64,000 bases of DNA from Bacteroidales bacterium (GCA_012522855.1 JAAYJQ010000002.1:135607-199606); one strand, 5' to 3'. Shown: positions 1 through 9,988, numbered from the stretch's first letter. Notes: generated by a model not told the origin, from the letters alone. Program-made: numbers and translations.

Positions 1-1691
1 TTACCTTTCCTGTCTTCTCCAATGCCCTGGATGTGGGGATTGGAAATCCCGTCGGATTCTTTTAATTGGCATAAAACGCTTTTGCTCCTGGTATCCAAGA
101 AGCACAGGCCTTCTGACGTGCCGATCCACAAAATGTCCCGGCTATCTACGAAAAGATTGTGAACCTGCCTGCACTCTAGAAACTTTTCCAAAGTGGCGGT
201 CTTCGTGTTGATTCTGTAGATGCATTCACTTGTACTGGCATAAAAGATGTCTCGAGTTCTGGTGCTCGCGATAGATGTCATGCTGTTTGAAATCAGAGGA
301 GAATTGGTGTTCGTGAAACGTATCCATCTGCCGTCTTTGGACAGGTATCCTATACCTTGTCCGAAGGTGATGATCCATAACTTACCTTCAGAGTCCATAA
401 GGATGTTTCGGGAGAATCGCGTGCTCCGCTGAAAATCCGGATTCGGATTTTCCAATGGCTTGCAGGTGGATTCATCCATTGCGAATACTCCTCCTCCATA
501 GGATGTAAAGAGAGGGGTTCCGTCCGGTAGCAGAGTGGAACCAACGATGTTATCGGACGGAAGACTCCCGGACTCGGCGTCATATCGAGTCAGTTTAGCA
601 TCCTTGTGGCGAAACAGACCTTGTCCATCAAAACCGATCCATAGCGCGCCTTTTTCATCCTCCAAAATGGTTCCGACATCTTCCGATACTCCCAGAGACA
701 TTTTCTCGATCTTCAAACTCTCAAGCGGAGTAAATGCAAGCCCGTTCTTCCCAGTTCCGATCCAGAGGATGTTTTCATCTCCGAGATGAAAACAGTTAAT
801 GTGGTTACTAGGAATCGTCTGCTTGTTTCCCACTTCATGCTGGATAGTCTGAAGGCTTTTCAGATCATCACTTAGGACTAGAATGCCACTGCTGCCACTT
901 CCCAGCCAAATTCTGCCTGTTCCGTCATCGATGACGGCATTGATATAATCATGGCTGGTGATCTCATTCGGCTCAATACCGTTCCACTTATCTGTCCTTT
1001 GGTCGAAAAAACTGACAGGGCCTGCTGAAATACCGTATTTCCACAGCCTTCCCGAAGCGTCTAGGTAAAGGGAGGATCGTCTTCTCGCACCTTCTTTGAA
1101 TAAGATTCGTGTTTCTGGGATCAACTGTCGGATCTCTCCGTTGCTGAACGCTGCAAACGCGGTAATTCCGTTCCCGGCAATTGAATTGCACGTAGCGACT
1201 TTGGGGAATGTTTCCAATTGTTTCCGGTTGAAACTGTAGTGGTAAAGATTTCCGCTCGATTCAACCCACAAATCCTTCCCTTGGTCGACAAATAGTTTTG
1301 TGATGCCACTTGAAGGAATGCCCAAATCGGAGAGCACAGGTTCGATCCTGTCAGTCAACCGATTGCCCAACCGGTCATAGAGATAGATTTGTCCACCGGA
1401 TGAAACCGCCCACAAGTGGTTGCCCCCGTCTTCTGCGACAGTGCGGAATGAATCATAAAGGAGTCCGAACTCCTGTTGGGAATACTTTTCGATTCGATAT
1501 CCGTCGTAACGGTCCAGTCCACCAAGTGTAGCGAACCACATGTAGCCAAGATGGTCTTTGGTGATGGACTGAACGTTTCTTTCAGAAATACCTTCTTTAA
1601 CCCCGATGATCTGGAACTGTTGAGCATGAACATTGGGAAGGAGCCAAATCAGAAAGATGAATGGCAGGATTCGTAGCGATATTCGTTTCAT
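1..1691 (-). CDS. Two-component-type propeller regulator, N-terminal part (probable HTCS sensor), truncated by window edge
   Basis: The reading frame opens at the ATG at 1691 and stays open to the left edge, so only the first ~563 residues are present. It starts with a signal peptide (MKRISLRILPFIFLIWLLP..., ending near VHAQ). Repeated blades of two-component-regulator propeller type follow, e.g. GYMWFATLGGLDRYDG, RIWLGSGSSGILVLS, LWIGTGKNGLAF and LWIGFDGQGLFRH. This is the periplasmic sensor half of Bacteroidota hybrid two-component systems. The transmembrane, Y_Y_Y, kinase, receiver and AraC parts would lie outside the window, so HTCS is an inference; a stand-alone propeller regulator remains possible. 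It is divergent from susC across 250 bp, the usual position of a PUL regulator that senses oligosaccharide and activates the locus. Confidence 0.85.
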   Translation of the reverse strand, partial: MKRISLRILPFIFLIWLLPNVHAQQFQIIGVKEGISERNVQSITKDHLGYMWFATLGGLDRYDGYRIEKYSQQEFGLLYDSFRTVAEDGGNHLWAVSSGGQIYLYDRLGNRLTDRIEPVLSDLGIPSSGITKLFVDQGKDLWVESSGNLYHYSFNRKQLETFPKVATCNSIAGNGITAFAAFSNGEIRQLIPETRILFKEGARRRSSLYLDASGRLWKYGISAGPVSFFDQRTDKWNGIEPNEITSHDYINAVIDDGTGRIWLGSGSSGILVLSDDLKSLQTIQHEVGNKQTIPSNHINCFHLGDENILWIGTGKNGLAFTPLESLKIEKMSLGVSEDVGTILEDEKGALWIGFDGQGLFRHKDAKLTRYDAESGSLPSDNIVGSTLLPDGTPLFTSYGGGVFAMDESTCKPLENPNPDFQRSTRFSRNILMDSEGKLWIITFGQGIGYLSKDGRWIRFTNTNSPLISNSMTSIASTRTRDIFYASTSECIYRINTKTATLEKFLECRQVHNLFVDSRDILWIGTSEGLCFLDTRSKSVLCQLKESDGISNPHIQGIGEDRKG

Positions 1692-1941
1692 ACCTCAAAA
1701 ATAACATAAAAAATCATCCTCGGCACGATTCAAAATGCTCATAAACTCCAGTTTGTGTAAAAAACTTCCCAAATGAATATTTCGACAAACGGGATGATCA
1801 AAAAGTAAATCGGTAGTTGAAAGAAAAAAAAGATTTGGATATTTATAACGTTTAAACCATCCCTTTCTTATTCTTACGGCAAATATGTTGACTGTATAAT
1901 TTTCTTCTATTTAATTAACTAACTCTTAAAACTAAAAGCAC
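1692..1941. promoter_or_regulatory. AT-rich divergent intergenic region (regulator / susC)
   Basis: This 250-bp AT-rich gap separates the divergent regulator and susC genes and must carry both promoters. A TATTTTTG box (rc of 1696-1703) matches the Bacteroidota -7 consensus on the - strand. It lies only ~5 bp before the regulator ATG and has no TTTG at the right distance, so I do not assign it. No convincing TTTG-N19-TAnnTTTG pair was found toward susC. No ORF or strong hairpin was seen. Confidence 0.5.
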
Positions 1942-4900
1942 ATGAAGAGCAAAGTCTTTTCTACTCTTTTGTCGATGCTGCTCGGCTTCACGCTGATGGC
2001 ACAGACAAGAATCACGGGTGTAGTCAGTGATAATGCTGGTCCGTTGGTCGGAGTCAGTGTCATTGAACAAAACACCACGAACGGCACCGTGACGGATGAA
2101 AATGGGCGCTTCGTCCTCACAGTCCAGCCCGGCGCCACCATTCTGTTCACTTCCATCGGGTACAAAGATCAGACAGTGGAGGTGGGTTCCAGAACGAACT
2201 TCTCTATTTTCTTGGAAGAAGATTCCGAATTGCTTGAGGAGACTGTCGTCATCGGATACGGCATCCAGAAAAAGAGTGATGTCACCGGTTCCGTCGCATC
2301 AGTCGATGCGGAATCGATGGCGCTTCGTTCACCAATCAGCGTTGTTCAGGGTCTTCAGGGCGCTGCCGCAGGAGTGGTCATCACCCAGTCAAGCGGTGAT
2401 CCGAGCGGCGGGTACAACATTCGCATCCGCGGTGTCGGTACGGTACAAGGTAACACAAACCCACTTTGGGTCGTAGATGGAATCCAATACGGGACGACAT
2501 CCAACCTGAGCTGGCTGGATCCGCAGGATGTCGAAAAAATCGAAATTTTGAAGGATGCTTCGGCAACCGCCATCTACGGAGCCCGAGGCGCCAACGGAGT
2601 GATTCTCGTATCCACCAAGAAAGGCCAGGTAGGAAAGGTCCGCGTGGATCTTCGGAGTGACTTCGGTGTGTCCACTTTTGCAAGTCGTTTGGACATGGCA
2701 TCGCTCGATGAATGGCTGCCTGCGTACAGAGAATCCATCAAGAATGATGGTCGCTTACCTTTCCCGGCCTTTGATGGCTCGTATGACAGTAAACTAAACG
2801 AGATTGATTGGCAGGATGTCATGACGCAAACAGCTTATCGCCAACAGTACCACTTGTCTGTTTCCGGGGGGTCTGAATCGGTTCGCTCCAATTTCTCTAT
2901 TGGCTATTTGGACAATAGAGGCATCATCGTAAGTTCTTGGAGCAAGCGTCTTAACATGAGACTGAACACCGATTTCAATATTACAAAATGGCTGAAGTCG
3001 GGATTCTCGATTGGTTTCAACACGGGCAAGAACAAGGGCGGAGGAAACATGATCAACTACGCACGTATTGTTCCCACTATGGACTATGTGGACCAAAACA
3101 CAGGAAAACTGATGACTGTGCCCGTTGTGTATCCGGACGGCAGTTTTGGTCACTTTACTTTCCAGAACGATGTCGATTACACGGGAGGGCGTTATCAGAC
3201 CAATCCTTATGCCGATCAGCACCAGCAGGAATTCGGCAAAGATTGGGATAATGACAACGGAAGCGTACGAAACGCATTCTGGGCAGAAGTTACGTTATTC
3301 AAAGGATTGACGTTCCGTACCAACCTCAACTACGATTTTTCGGGGAATAACGGTTGGTCTTATCGCCAGCCGTACATAGACAACCAATATCATTATGCAC
3401 AGTACGCCGGTGATGATCCGGTTGATAACTTTAGTACTTCTGGCGGAGCCAGTACTTCTGTTGGAGCTGAAAACTACCTCACATATGACAATCTGTTCGG
3501 CAAGCACCATGTGACGGTGCTGCTTGGGCAGTCAGCCAGCAAATATCACGGATCTTCCAATGGTTCGTCCACCCAGGATCTGACTTTCGGTTTTCTTCGG
3601 GGATTCTTTTCTACCGATTCCGTTGCCTACAATGACGGCAGCGGAGGACCTGACATCTCTACCCGTTTCGCCTCCTACTTTGCGCGTGTGAACTATTCTT
3701 TCGACAGTAGGTATATGCTGACGGCTTCAATTCGCCGGGACGGTTCTTCCAATTTCGGGAAGAGCAACCGTTGGGGAACCTTCCCTTCTTTCTCTTTGGC
3801 ATGGAACCTCGGTAACGAGGGTTTCTTGAAGGACCTGCATGTATTCGATGTCTTGAAGCTTCGTGTTGGATGGGGCGCGACCGGCAATGCCAATGTGAGT
3901 CCGACAGCCTCCGTTCCTCAGCTTTCCGCAGGAGGGACTTCATTCTCTTTCTTTGACGATGGCGGAGATGCTACCCGCATCATAGGCATTGCCCAAACGA
4001 GTGAGATCGACACTGGTCTTCATTGGGAGTCTTCCGTGCAGACCAACATCGGACTCGATATGGCATTCTTCAACAATTCTTTGACCTTCAGCGTGGACTG
4101 GTACAATCGTCAATCCCGCGATCTGATCCTCAGAAAGACCATCCGTCCTTCGGCTGGATTCAACAATATTACCACCAATTTCGGATCCATTCGTAATCGG
4201 GGACTAGAATTCGCGCTCGGCTACAAAAAGCAGATCAATCGCGACTGGTTCGTTGCCGCTAGCGCTACAGGGTCCACTAACTGGAACAAAGCGATCGACA
4301 TCGGATCCGGCACGACCGTCTCCGGCGCCGATGGTTCGGGCTGGGATGACCGCCAGGTCAGCTTCAACGGTCTGCCGCTGGGTACATATCAGGGCTATAA
4401 GGTTCTTCACATCATTAAGGATCAGTCCGAGATCGATGTGCTCAACGAGGCCGCGGTGGCCAAATACGGTCAGGGATCTTACTATGACCGTCAGTCCACC
4501 GGCCCGGGAGACTTCTTGTTCGCTGATATCAACGGAGATGGTCACATTACACCGGAAGACAAGTTTTTCATGGGAAATGGTTTTCCGGATCTTGTTTACG
4601 GTTTCAATATTGCCGTAAACTTTAGGAACTGGGATGCTACAGCCTACATGTACGGTGAACTTGGCAAACAGGTTCTTTCTTGGTCCAAGTGCTACCTGAC
4701 TACGTTGCGTAACGAAACCAACGGTTATTTCAACCTCCTTTCCGAGGCTGCTGAAGATTACTATTCATCCAGCAATCCGGATGCAGTGTTTCCTCGCATT
4801 TCCCGTACTGACGAATCGATGAACACGAGGGTGTCTGATTTTTATGTAGAAAACGGAAGTTATTTGAAAATCTCCAATTTCCAGATCGGCTATACCCTCA

Positions 4901-5091
4901 ACAAGGAACTTTTCGGTGGCATTTTCCGCAATGTCCGCTTGTACGGTCAGATTCAAAACTTGCTGACCATCTCTCCCTACACCAAGTATGGCGATCCTGA
5001 GATATCCGGTGGAGTGACCACTACAGGTTACGACGGCGGACGATATCCGTTTCCCCGTACGTTCATGTTCGGTTTCCAACTGGGCCTCTAA
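1942..5091 (+). CDS. SusC-family TonB-dependent outer-membrane oligosaccharide transporter
   Basis: Imports oligosaccharides through the outer membrane using TonB energy, together with the SusD lipoprotein encoded next. The 1049-residue protein has a signal peptide (cleavage near MAQ, residue 21), a CarboxypepD_reg-like domain (about 24-98) with GVSVIEQNTTNGTVTDENG, and a TonB box EETVVIGYG at 99-107. A plug domain follows with the SusC hallmark AIYGARGANGVILVSTKKG near residue 210, then a long beta-barrel rich in aromatic strands ending in FMFGFQLGL. Length and order are normal for the family. It is the first gene of the PUL and lies 20 bp upstream of susD. From its neighbours the cargo is probably xyloglucan and/or mannan oligosaccharides; sequence alone does not prove this. 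Confidence 0.97.
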   Translation: MKSKVFSTLLSMLLGFTLMAQTRITGVVSDNAGPLVGVSVIEQNTTNGTVTDENGRFVLTVQPGATILFTSIGYKDQTVEVGSRTNFSIFLEEDSELLEETVVIGYGIQKKSDVTGSVASVDAESMALRSPISVVQGLQGAAAGVVITQSSGDPSGGYNIRIRGVGTVQGNTNPLWVVDGIQYGTTSNLSWLDPQDVEKIEILKDASATAIYGARGANGVILVSTKKGQVGKVRVDLRSDFGVSTFASRLDMASLDEWLPAYRESIKNDGRLPFPAFDGSYDSKLNEIDWQDVMTQTAYRQQYHLSVSGGSESVRSNFSIGYLDNRGIIVSSWSKRLNMRLNTDFNITKWLKSGFSIGFNTGKNKGGGNMINYARIVPTMDYVDQNTGKLMTVPVVYPDGSFGHFTFQNDVDYTGGRYQTNPYADQHQQEFGKDWDNDNGSVRNAFWAEVTLFKGLTFRTNLNYDFSGNNGWSYRQPYIDNQYHYAQYAGDDPVDNFSTSGGASTSVGAENYLTYDNLFGKHHVTVLLGQSASKYHGSSNGSSTQDLTFGFLRGFFSTDSVAYNDGSGGPDISTRFASYFARVNYSFDSRYMLTASIRRDGSSNFGKSNRWGTFPSFSLAWNLGNEGFLKDLHVFDVLKLRVGWGATGNANVSPTASVPQLSAGGTSFSFFDDGGDATRIIGIAQTSEIDTGLHWESSVQTNIGLDMAFFNNSLTFSVDWYNRQSRDLILRKTIRPSAGFNNITTNFGSIRNRGLEFALGYKKQINRDWFVAASATGSTNWNKAIDIGSGTTVSGADGSGWDDRQVSFNGLPLGTYQGYKVLHIIKDQSEIDVLNEAAVAKYGQGSYYDRQSTGPGDFLFADINGDGHITPEDKFFMGNGFPDLVYGFNIAVNFRNWDATAYMYGELGKQVLSWSKCYLTTLRNETNGYFNLLSEAAEDYYSSSNPDAVFPRISRTDESMNTRVSDFYVENGSYLKISNFQIGYTLNKELFGGIFRNVRLYGQIQNLLTISPYTKYGDPEISGGVTTTGYDGGRYPFPRTFMFGFQLGL

Positions 5092-5111
5092 TCGTTTAAT
5101 TTGTATTGGAT

Positions 5112-6905
5112 ATGAAAAAGATAACACATTATTTCATCCTGCTGGCTGTTTCTCTCGGAATCGTTTCTTGTGGAACCAAGTTTCTGGATGTAGATTACTA
5201 CACTATTGTCAATCCGGAGGGAGTGTATGAGGATTCTTCCAACGTGTTCCTCGGACTCGTCGGTGTATACCATGCTTTGTATGCCAGCGGTGAATATCTC
5301 GTCCCGCACCCTGCCGTGTTCAATCTCCCGACGCTCGACATGCAGGCTGACGGATGGGACGCGGAAATGATCAACCACTCCTGGACAAACGAGGCTCGTT
5401 CGGGTTTCTTCAGAACCCAATGGGAAAGGGGTTATGTGCAGGTTAATCGCGCGAACCTCTTTCTCAGAGACCTGGAAAATGTCAGCGATGATGTCGTCCC
5501 GGAAGCCCAACGGAGAATCTATGAGGCGGAGGCCCGTGCATTGCGTGCCGAGGCGTACTACTACCTGACCATCAATTATAGCCGAGTGCCGATGTTGATG
5601 ACCGGTGAAACCTACGAGACCTCACCGGAAAAAGCTCGTCCCGAATCTGACGAGGATGCTTGGAGTCTCATTGAGGAAGATTTCGCTTTCGCTGCATCCG
5701 TTCTGGATTGGAAGCCAGCGGAGAACATGAGTGGTCGGTTTACCAAAGCTGCGGCACTTGCCTATCAAGGCAAGGCGAACATGTACATGGGCAATTTCGA
5801 TAAGGCCAAAGGCCTCTACAAGCAGATCATCGATGGCAGCGGAAAGAAACTCAACCCCGTTCACGGCATGCTGCACTGGCAGTCTAATCCGGATAGCGAA
5901 GAAACGATCTGGGAGGTTTCCTATCCAGAGTACCCGAACATGTCCTGGGGTATCTGGCGCTACGCCCTGAACGGAGACAATAAATTCTTCAGCGCGCAAA
6001 CACGTCCCGACGAGTACGGGGGCTGGGGAGATGCTTCCGTTTCCTTCGAGCATGTCCGCAGTTATGAGCCCGGAGACAAGCGCTTACTATACAACATTGT
6101 CGGCTGGCATGAAAAGTATGAAGAGGCTACCGGTAAGATGGTCGGTTGGGGTGATAAGAATCCATATATGTCAAGTAGGAATCAGATCGGTGCTACCGCA
6201 AAGTATCAGAAATTCTTTCAGGAGCGTGAGGGCATGCCGAACAACCACAGTATTAAATGGTGGAAGGATAATAACGAGTTCTCTTCCTTCTCCGTTCAAC
6301 TCTACCGCTACACAGCCGTGCTCCTTGACTATGCAGAGTGCTGCTTCCGTACCGGTGATGCTGCAACGGGATGGGAAATGATCAAGCAAGTGCGAAATCG
6401 CGCCTGGGGCAATCTCGAGGTTAACTACGATCCCAACGTTACAAACAAGGCGTCAGACCATTACGTTTTCCCGACCGAACTGCTCAACGAGGATGTCGTG
6501 GCAGTTCCCGACGCCCAACAATTCTATACCCAGTATAAGGCTGACAAGGGCTATACAAGCGATCTTTGGATCGTCGCTTTGATGCAGGAGCGACGCAAGG
6601 AGTTCCTGCAGGAATTCAGTCTCTGGTTCGACCTGACTCGCATGGGACTTGTGGAGGAATGGTTGAATTGCGAGTATCCGAAGAATGGTGGGGCTACCTT
6701 CTACAACACCCAGACCAAGAAGTACTATATCCCTTCCGGGAACGATTACAATGAGCCTTATACCCAAGCTCCCGATGCTGAAAAGCGGTATATGATCCCG
6801 ATTACAAAGCGAGACTGGGATTGGAATCCAATCCATAGCGTCTATCCGATTCCCCAGTCCGAATTGACGGCAAATCCGCTTTGCGAGCAGAACCCGGGTT
6901 ATTAA
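5112..6905 (+). CDS. SusD/RagB-family surface glycan-binding lipoprotein
   Basis: Cell-surface lid that captures oligosaccharide over the SusC barrel. The ATG at 5112 is preferred over the TTG at 5106 because it places a lipobox (GIVSC, Cys20) after a short hydrophobic stretch. The mature start, GTKFLDVDYY, is typical of SusD. The chain of 597 residues is alpha-helical and TPR-like (e.g. RALRAEAYYYLTINY, GKANMYMGNFDKAKGLYKQI). The C-terminal RagB/SusD region contains MQERRKEFLQEFSLWFDLTR and ends YPIPQSELTANPLCEQNPGY, the usual family ending. It follows susC after 20 bp. No separate surface-glycan-binding (SGBP-B type) lipoprotein gene follows it. That is unusual for a xyloglucan locus. Confidence 0.97.
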   Translation: MKKITHYFILLAVSLGIVSCGTKFLDVDYYTIVNPEGVYEDSSNVFLGLVGVYHALYASGEYLVPHPAVFNLPTLDMQADGWDAEMINHSWTNEARSGFFRTQWERGYVQVNRANLFLRDLENVSDDVVPEAQRRIYEAEARALRAEAYYYLTINYSRVPMLMTGETYETSPEKARPESDEDAWSLIEEDFAFAASVLDWKPAENMSGRFTKAAALAYQGKANMYMGNFDKAKGLYKQIIDGSGKKLNPVHGMLHWQSNPDSEETIWEVSYPEYPNMSWGIWRYALNGDNKFFSAQTRPDEYGGWGDASVSFEHVRSYEPGDKRLLYNIVGWHEKYEEATGKMVGWGDKNPYMSSRNQIGATAKYQKFFQEREGMPNNHSIKWWKDNNEFSSFSVQLYRYTAVLLDYAECCFRTGDAATGWEMIKQVRNRAWGNLEVNYDPNVTNKASDHYVFPTELLNEDVVAVPDAQQFYTQYKADKGYTSDLWIVALMQERRKEFLQEFSLWFDLTRMGLVEEWLNCEYPKNGGATFYNTQTKKYYIPSGNDYNEPYTQAPDAEKRYMIPITKRDWDWNPIHSVYPIPQSELTANPLCEQNPGY

Positions 6906-6913
6906 TCGTTATT

Positions 6914-6955
6914 AATTTTGTAGTGGAGGCAGGAGCGTGCCTCCACTACAAAATT
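6914..6955. repeat. Perfect 18-bp inverted repeat (stem-loop) between susD and the next gene
   Basis: AATTTTGTAGTGGAGGCA at 6914-6931 is repeated in exact reverse complement at 6938-6955, separated by the 6-nt loop GGAGCG. The stem starts 8 bp after the susD stop and ends 13 bp before the ATG of the downstream gene. There is no clean U-tract on the + strand. It therefore looks more like an mRNA-processing or 3'-stabilising element, or a partial terminator that lets susCD be expressed above the enzyme genes, than a full terminator. Confidence 0.85.
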
Positions 6956-6968
6956 GTTTAAGATTAAG

Positions 6969-9900
6969 ATGATGAAAAAAGGTTTGATGTTGTCTGCCTG
7001 GATTCTGTTTGCTGTGTTATCAGCAGCGACAGCGCAGACGAGAGCCGAAATCGATACGCTGAAATCCCAACTTGAGCGTAATCTCACTGATAATATTCTA
7101 CCGTTTTGGATGAATTACACAGTCGATCCAGGCGGTGGATTTTATGGAGCGGTAGCGAACGACGGGAAGTTCATTCCCCATGCGGACAAGGGATCGATCA
7201 TGAATTCCCGCATCATCTGGACCTTCTCAAGAGCTTATCGTCAGTATGGACTTACTGATTATCGGCGGATTGCCGACAGAGCCGCGACCTATTTCATGGA
7301 TCATTTCATAGACAAGAGGTACGGCGGTGTTTTCTGGACGCTGAACGATGAAGGCGGGATCAAGGATGCAACCAAGCAATCCTATGCTACGGCATTCGGA
7401 ATATATGGCCTATCGGAGCATTTCAGAGCCACCGGTAACAGAGCGAGTCTTGACGCCGCGGTCGCGCTTTACCGAACCTTAGAAGACAAAGTGCACGACA
7501 AAGAAGGATTGGGGTATATTGAAACCTTTCAACGTGATTTTACTCGGAGCGACTCTGACGGCGTCGATGGGCGATCCGGTGCTACAAAGACGATGAATAC
7601 CCATATTCATATTCTAGAAGCCTATACGACGCTCTATCAAGTCTGGCCGAACGAAGAACTGAGAGGCAACCTGCTCGAACTCCTCGGGATTCTCCAGAAT
7701 CAATTGTATAACGCTTCAGGGAAGTATTTGATTCTCTACTGCGATGATGCTTGGACTCCTTCAGGAGATGTGGAATCCTTCGGGCATGATATAGAGACCT
7801 CTTGGCTGATGATAGAGGCTGCTCGTGCCGTCGGCGACGATGCCCTCCTGCGAAGCGTCGAGAAACAGGCTGTAGAAATGGTTGATAAGGCTCTTTCTGA
7901 CGGACTCAGTCCCCAAGGATACATGCGTTATGAGCGTTCCACTGAAGGTTATAGCAGGACTTTGTCCTGGTGGCCGCAGTGTGAAACGATTATCGGTTCG
8001 ATAAACGCTTGGGAAATCACCGGCGAGAAGAGATATTTTGACACTGCCGTTAAGAACTGGGACTATATCCAAGCTCATTTTGTGGATAACGTTCATGGCG
8101 GATGGTACAAGGGTCTTACTCAGACCGGAACCCCTACCCGCGAACCGAAAGCCAGCCAGTGGAACTGCCCCTATCATAATAGCCGTGTCGCATTCGAACT
8201 CATGGCTCGGCTTGCTCATTCCACCGTCCGTTCGGAAGTGATGGCTTGGAGCAATATTACGGGGATACGTCTTGAGGGGGAACTTATTGATTTCGAGTCT
8301 ACGTTACGAGTGGGGGCACCCGGCGGCCCCATTGAGACAACAGGTCGGGAAAAGCAGAGACGCATCCAATACAAGCGGGAAGGAGACTGCCAGATTACCG
8401 TAACGCCCATGACAGGGGCAAGTATCACGCAGACGGTTACGGATACTGATCCATCTTCTGTTCATCTTTCGTGGACAGTCGAGGCCACCGAGACTCGCGA
8501 TGGAGCCGTTTATTTCTGCATGAGTTTCGGACCAAAATACTACTCCAATGCTGTTATCAAGGCTTCTGGAAGGGAGGTTTCTGTGTCTGCGCCTGAGCGA
8601 AAGGTTTTCCTTCGTTTTAACAAATCAGTAAGGACTTTCGTACAAGAGGAGGGCGAAAACCAAGTCGTTTATATGACATTGCTCCCGCGCATTCGGAAAG
8701 GTTTGCGGTCCAATCTTTCGGCAGTCATGACTGTGGACGGCATTCGACACCATGATGTTGCTCGTGTTGAACTTGATTTGTCCAGGCCTGGCAGAGAGTT
8801 CGCTGGCTTCGGAGGAAACTTCCGCCTCCAGAATGTCCAGAAAGATCCCGAAGTCATCGACTATTGTTTGGAAAATATGCGGGTCGCTTTCGGCCGGGTC
8901 GAATTCCCATGGGCACAGTGGGATCAGCATGGCGGTGAATCTGAGCATATCCAGCGAAGCGCGCGGATGGCGCAGCGCCTAAAAGCCATAGGCATGCCTG
9001 TAATCGTAAGCTGCTGGTTTCCTCCGCAATGGGCGGGTAATCTGACAACTCGCTCGGACGGTACTTCTCGCGCCTATTCTCTAAAGTTGGAAGAGAAGGA
9101 TAGGATCTTCGCATCGATCGCCGGTTATCTGGAGTTTCTCAAGTTGGAATACGGAGTCGAGACGGATTATTTCTCCTTCAATGAGTCAGATCTGGGAATT
9201 AATGTGGTTTTTACTCCTGATGAACATCGCGACTTCATTAAGGAGTTTGGGTCTTTCGTCGCCGGCAGGGGATTGAAAACACTGATGCTACTCGGCGACA
9301 ATTCCGATGCTACGACCTATGATTTCATTGTACCTGCCTTGGACGACCCGTCTGCCCGTAGATATATTGGTGCTGTTTCCTTTCATTCCTGGAGGGGTTG
9401 CGACGATACGACTCTGGAAAAATGGGCCGACGCTGCGCGCAAGATCAATGTTCCGCTGATCGTAGGTGAGGGTAGTACCGATGCCGCTGCGCATCAATAT
9501 CCGAGCATATTCAACGAATCCACTTTCGCACTCTACGAGATCAACCTGTACGTCCGGATCTGTGCGATCTGCCAGCCTTTGAGTATTCTTCAATGGCAGC
9601 TCACTTCCGACTATTCGCTCCTCTGGGGAAACGGAATCTACGGTTCAAGCGGTCCTCTACGACCAACACAGCGTTTCTATAACCTCAAGCAGTTGTCGAT
9701 GACCCCGGAAAATGCATTCTCGGTTCCTGTCGCCTGTGAAAAGGACAATGTCTATGTGGCTGCTTTCTCTAAGCCGTCTACCGGTGAATCTGCTGTGCAC
9801 ATCGTCAATAATGCGGCTTCGTGTGACGCCGTTGTCTCGGGACTTCCTACAGAGACTCGAGAGGCTGTCGTGTACGTGACCAATTCCGGACAGAACGCCC

Positions 9901-9983
9901 AAGTCCGGATCCTCTCAGTAGAAGGGGGGACGGTCACGGTTCCCATACCGGCGGAAAGTTTTATTACGATCCTTGCTAATTAA
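6969..9983 (+). CDS. Secreted fusion: AGE-type cellobiose/mannobiose 2-epimerase domain + clan GH-A (GH30-like) glycosidase domain
   Basis: The ATG at 6969 gives a clean signal peptide (MMKKGLMLSAWILF...ATAQ); the TTG at 6954 lies inside the stem-loop. Residues ~25-420 match the N-acylglucosamine 2-epimerase / cellobiose 2-epimerase (alpha/alpha)6 barrel. His212 (MNTHIHILEAYT), His273 (FGHDIETSW) and His403 (CPYHNSRV) are spaced like the catalytic histidines of cellobiose 2-epimerases. Residues ~430-605 look like a beta-rich linker domain. Residues ~606-1004 resemble a clan GH-A glycosidase, with GFGGN near 613, a candidate acid/base Glu739 in SFNES and a candidate nucleophile Glu834 in VGEGST. 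The exact GH family is uncertain; GH30 is my best guess. Epimerases of this type normally act in the cytoplasm on mannobiose, so a secreted fusion is odd. The gene lies between susD and a GH26 mannanase, which supports a mannan-linked role. Confidence 0.75.
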   Translation: MMKKGLMLSAWILFAVLSAATAQTRAEIDTLKSQLERNLTDNILPFWMNYTVDPGGGFYGAVANDGKFIPHADKGSIMNSRIIWTFSRAYRQYGLTDYRRIADRAATYFMDHFIDKRYGGVFWTLNDEGGIKDATKQSYATAFGIYGLSEHFRATGNRASLDAAVALYRTLEDKVHDKEGLGYIETFQRDFTRSDSDGVDGRSGATKTMNTHIHILEAYTTLYQVWPNEELRGNLLELLGILQNQLYNASGKYLILYCDDAWTPSGDVESFGHDIETSWLMIEAARAVGDDALLRSVEKQAVEMVDKALSDGLSPQGYMRYERSTEGYSRTLSWWPQCETIIGSINAWEITGEKRYFDTAVKNWDYIQAHFVDNVHGGWYKGLTQTGTPTREPKASQWNCPYHNSRVAFELMARLAHSTVRSEVMAWSNITGIRLEGELIDFESTLRVGAPGGPIETTGREKQRRIQYKREGDCQITVTPMTGASITQTVTDTDPSSVHLSWTVEATETRDGAVYFCMSFGPKYYSNAVIKASGREVSVSAPERKVFLRFNKSVRTFVQEEGENQVVYMTLLPRIRKGLRSNLSAVMTVDGIRHHDVARVELDLSRPGREFAGFGGNFRLQNVQKDPEVIDYCLENMRVAFGRVEFPWAQWDQHGGESEHIQRSARMAQRLKAIGMPVIVSCWFPPQWAGNLTTRSDGTSRAYSLKLEEKDRIFASIAGYLEFLKLEYGVETDYFSFNESDLGINVVFTPDEHRDFIKEFGSFVAGRGLKTLMLLGDNSDATTYDFIVPALDDPSARRYIGAVSFHSWRGCDDTTLEKWADAARKINVPLIVGEGSTDAAAHQYPSIFNESTFALYEINLYVRICAICQPLSILQWQLTSDYSLLWGNGIYGSSGPLRPTQRFYNLKQLSMTPENAFSVPVACEKDNVYVAAFSKPSTGESAVHIVNNAASCDAVVSGLPTETREAVVYVTNSGQNAQVRILSVEGGTVTVPIPAESFITILAN

Positions 9984-9988
9984 TCAAG

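Noticed and set aside
1696..1703. TATTTTTG as promoter -7 box for the propeller regulator
   Set aside because: It is only ~5 bp from the ATG and lacks a TTTG 19-21 bp upstream.
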